NCBI GenBank assembly: GCA_013003465.1
Contig: JABDIZ010000381.1
Span: 1 to 8,801 of the forward strand
From: Rhodothermaceae bacterium
GTDB lineage: Bacteria > Bacteroidota > Rhodothermia > Rhodothermales > Rubricoccaceae
Direction: 5' to 3'
Length of the DNA stretch: 8,801 bases
Made by a program: the position numbers and the translations under genes. Shown here one piece after another: positions 7,486-8,801 of the stretch (position 1 is its first letter; each line of letters starts with the position of its first letter). The notes beneath the pieces were generated by a model that did no database searches, was not told where the DNA came from, and saw only the letters and a program-made list of their open reading frames with translations.

Positions 7486-7514
7486 GCTGTCGCGCTACAG
7501 CAGGTCGCGCTGCT
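7486..7514. terminator. Overlapping hairpins at a convergent gene junction, weak terminator candidate
   Basis: Two mutually exclusive 5-bp hairpins share bases: GCTGT (7486-7490) with ACAGC (7497-7501), and AGCAG (7499-7503) with CTGCT (7510-7514), each with a 6-base loop. They span the 15-bp gap between the lipoprotein stop and the stop of the convergent gene. A direct repeat GTCGCGCT (7489-7496 and 7504-7511) creates the pairing alternatives. There is no T-run, so any terminator role is tentative. Confidence 0.18.
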
Positions 7515-7791
7515 CTGGTGGGATCGGCAGCACGTAGCGCCGGTCGATGACCTCCTCGTGGATGCCGAACATGCCGGTGCCCCGGAAGTCGACGACAAGA
7601 TGCCGCTCCGTCTCGCCCACCACCTCGCCGATGCCGTAGTAGCGCGGCGCCGGGCCGTAGTAGACCAACTCGCCGGGCAGCACGTCGCCCGTGCGGGCAC
7701 GCCGGAAAAACGGCGGCACGACGGGCAGCAGCTCCAGCCGATAGGCCGGGCGCGGGTTGGGGAAGTTGTGGAGGGTTTCGGTCAGTTCCAT
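7495..7791 (-). CDS. Small soluble protein of unknown function, possible SH3-like fold
   Basis: This is a 98-residue protein with no signal peptide or membrane segment. The ATG at 7791 (MELTETLHNF...) is preferred to a GTG three codons upstream. Residues 35-70 (TGDVLPGELVYYGPAPRYYGIGEVVGE...HLVVDF) have the Gly/Val/Tyr pattern of a small SH3-like or tudor-like barrel, such as is seen in DUF3553 or CarD-type domains: a GDxV opening, a G-I-G-E-V-V strand, then a VxF strand. The N-terminal 30 residues are proline-rich (PNPRPAY, LLPVVPPFF) and the C-terminus is short and charged. This fold suggestion is inference from pattern only. The gene is convergent with the lipoprotein gene and divergent from the DUF4290-like gene, so it is probably transcribed alone. 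Coding potential is supported by the well-formed protein and by the tight, non-overlapping fit between neighbours. Confidence 0.68.
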   Translation of the reverse strand: MELTETLHNFPNPRPAYRLELLPVVPPFFRRARTGDVLPGELVYYGPAPRYYGIGEVVGETERHLVVDFRGTGMFGIHEEVIDRRYVLPIPPEQRDLL

Positions 7792-7800
7792 GGTCGGCAC

Positions 7801-7859
7801 GGCGTCGCGAACGCCTCAGCAGAGACACGGCTGAACTCACAGCAGGAGCCGTAGTATAC
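7801..7859. promoter_or_regulatory. Inverted repeats and TATA-like site in a divergent intergenic region
   Basis: The 111-bp gap between two divergent small genes (starts at 7791 and 7903) holds three signals. GGCGT (7801-7805) and ACGCC (7811-7815) form a 5-bp stem with a 5-base loop, ending 9 bases before the minus-strand ATG. ACGGCT (7827-7832) and AGCCGT (7847-7852) form a perfect 6-bp dyad with 14-base spacing. TAGTATAC (7852-7859), one of the few AT-rich spots here, abuts the dyad; read on the minus strand it includes TATACT, one mismatch from TATAAT. No matching -35 box is evident on either strand. Confidence 0.28.
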
Positions 7860-7902
7860 ACGCTCCCGCGCCCATTGCCTTTCTTTTTCGCTTCTCTGTC
7901 CC

Positions 7903-8184
7903 ATGGCGTACGCTACCAAGATCATCGACCGCCAGGTCGGGCGCAATGCCCAGCTATTTGCCCAAGCCATCGCCGAGTTGGAGACATCCGAGCAACGCTA
8001 TCCCTACCTCCGCATCCTGATCTCGCTCGTCGAATCGGCGCACTCGGAATGGAACCAAGCGCCGAGTAAAGACCGCCAGATCGCCGAGTTGATCGTGCAA
8101 ATGAGCCAGCGGCACCTCGACCCCGACGAGGTGGCCGATGTCGTCCGTGCTCGCGATGAGGAGCGCGGCGTGTTCTACGATTGA
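7903..8184 (+). CDS. DUF4290-like small protein
   Basis: This is a 93-residue soluble, mainly helical protein with no signal peptide. By eye it follows the start of DUF4290, a Bacteroidota-restricted family of unknown function. YATKIIDRQVGRNAQ (3-17) corresponds to the family's Y-G-R-N-I-Q element. IAELETSEQR (23-32) corresponds to its helix with a conserved ED-R-ER-like pattern. KDRQIAELIVQMSQRHLDPDEV (56-77) corresponds to its K-LWDHLA-MS-LDID element. Known members are usually longer, about 200 residues, so this would be a short or divergent form. The ATG at 7903 is preceded by a pyrimidine-rich stretch (TTTCTTTTTCGCTTCTCTGT) rather than a ribosome-binding purine tract. The gene converges on ruvC with 28 bp between the stops. 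The family assignment is from memory and is moderate; that it is a gene is more certain. Confidence 0.75.
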   Translation: MAYATKIIDRQVGRNAQLFAQAIAELETSEQRYPYLRILISLVESAHSEWNQAPSKDRQIAELIVQMSQRHLDPDEVADVVRARDEERGVFYD

Positions 8185-8212
8185 GGTCTGAAAGCTCGGG
8201 GCTCGAAGCCTC

Positions 8213-8746
8213 TCACTTCACCCGTCCTGGGTTGGCTTCCACGAAACTCTTCCAGTCCTTGAACTGGCCCGTCGGGCCTTGCTCCACGCGGTGGGCGTGG
8301 CAGAGTGCGACGGCGAGCGCATCGGAGGCGTCAAGCCCTTTGTCTTCGGTCAGGTCAAGTTGCGCGCGGACCATGAACCAGACCTGCTCCTTGGACGCGT
8401 TGCCGTTGCCCACGACGGCCTTCTTGACCTCGCGCGGCGCGTACTGCGTGACGGGGATCTGGAGATCGAGCGCCGCTTTCATGACGAAGCCCTGTACCTG
8501 CCCCAGCTTCAGCATAGACTGCGCGTTCTTCCCCATGAATGGCATCTCGATGGCAAGTTCATCGGGCGTGTGTTGTTTGATGATCGCCTCCACCGCCTCA
8601 CCGATCTTCTGGAGCCGCACCATCAAGTCCAGCTTCGCCGGCGGGTCCACGCTCCCGAAGGCGAGCACCGTCTCGCGCTTGCCCACCACCTCGATCACAC
8701 CGTAGCCGGTGTGCCGCGTACCCGGGTCGATGCCGATGATGATCAA
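8213..8746 (-). CDS. ruvC: Crossover junction endodeoxyribonuclease RuvC
   Basis: RuvC is the dimeric nuclease that resolves Holliday junctions with RuvAB in recombinational repair in the cytoplasm. Taking TTG 8746 as start gives 177 residues (E. coli RuvC has 173), with the canonical opening IIIGIDPGTRHTGYGVIEV. All four catalytic acids are present: D7 (GIDPG), E67 (AIEMPF), D139 and D142 (DASDALAVA). The segment FMGKNAQSMLKLGQVQG after E67 is the conserved substrate-binding helix, and QYAPREVKKAVVGNGNASKEQV is the conserved basic stretch before the last acids. The start is uncertain: there is no ATG near the expected position; TTG 8746 or ATT 8749 fit the family, GTG 8794 would give 193 residues, and the frame remains open to the window edge, so an upstream start outside the window is possible. 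No Shine-Dalgarno sequence is visible. It is convergent with the DUF4290-like gene; ruvA and ruvB are not in the window. Confidence 0.95.
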   Translation of the reverse strand: MIIIGIDPGTRHTGYGVIEVVGKRETVLAFGSVDPPAKLDLMVRLQKIGEAVEAIIKQHTPDELAIEMPFMGKNAQSMLKLGQVQGFVMKAALDLQIPVTQYAPREVKKAVVGNGNASKEQVWFMVRAQLDLTEDKGLDASDALAVALCHAHRVEQGPTGQFKDWKSFVEANPGRVK

Positions 8747-8801
8747 AATGGGAGATGGGTGATTCGTGATCGATGAAGGGGAACCCCGAGTCACCCTGTC
8801 C

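Noticed and set aside
8185..8212. Hairpin GGGCT-CGA-AGCCT in the 28-bp gap between the DUF4290-like gene and ruvC
   Set aside because: It is a short stem with a wobble end and a 3-base loop, with no T-run in either direction; it is kept only as part of the repeated 11-mer observation.
1..8801. Search for tRNA genes, rRNA, CRISPR repeats, transposases, integrases, toxin-antitoxin or phage-defence genes
   Set aside because: None was seen. All long coding regions are explained by envelope, transport and repair genes, and the gaps are too short or lack the needed structure.

Overview
The window looks like ordinary chromosome from a GC-rich member of the Bacteroidota/Rhodothermota (Rhodothermales or Rubricoccaceae type). 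The G+C is visibly high, perhaps 60-65% by eye. None of the eight genes has a recognisable Shine-Dalgarno sequence; the bases just before the starts are pyrimidine-rich instead, as expected in this phylum. There are secreted proteins of Bacteroidota type, and a small protein that resembles the Bacteroidota-restricted DUF4290 family. The taxonomic call is inference, because no rRNA or marker gene was available for comparison.

Layout. (1) Positions 1-3317, minus strand: a very large secreted protein, cut by the left window edge. It combines a signal peptide, an HExxH metallopeptidase domain (peptidase-MA type), a TolB/PD40-like beta-propeller and an Omp85/BamA-like outer-membrane barrel. (2) 3432-4283, minus: a predicted outer-membrane beta-barrel protein of a common uncharacterised Bacteroidota type. 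(3) 4406-6749, minus: a two-gene ABC-2 exporter operon, NatA-type ATPase followed by NatB-type permease, with a hairpin just after the permease stop. (4) 6904-7479, plus: an acidic, lysine-free lipoprotein, divergent from the ABC operon. (5) 7495-7791, minus: a 98-residue soluble protein with no firm family. (6) 7903-8184, plus: a 93-residue DUF4290-like protein. (7) 8213 to about 8746, minus: the Holliday-junction resolvase RuvC with all four catalytic acids.

The genes fall into an envelope block (1-7479: barrel proteins, exporter, lipoprotein) and a small housekeeping block (7495-8801). The longest non-coding stretch is 154 bp, between the ABC operon and the lipoprotein. I see no tRNA, rRNA, CRISPR array, transposase, integrase or attachment site, and no sign of recent transfer. 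I did not find a clearly novel multi-gene system. The points most worth following are the three-part protease-propeller-barrel protein, the two small conserved-looking proteins, and inverted repeats in several intergenic regions.
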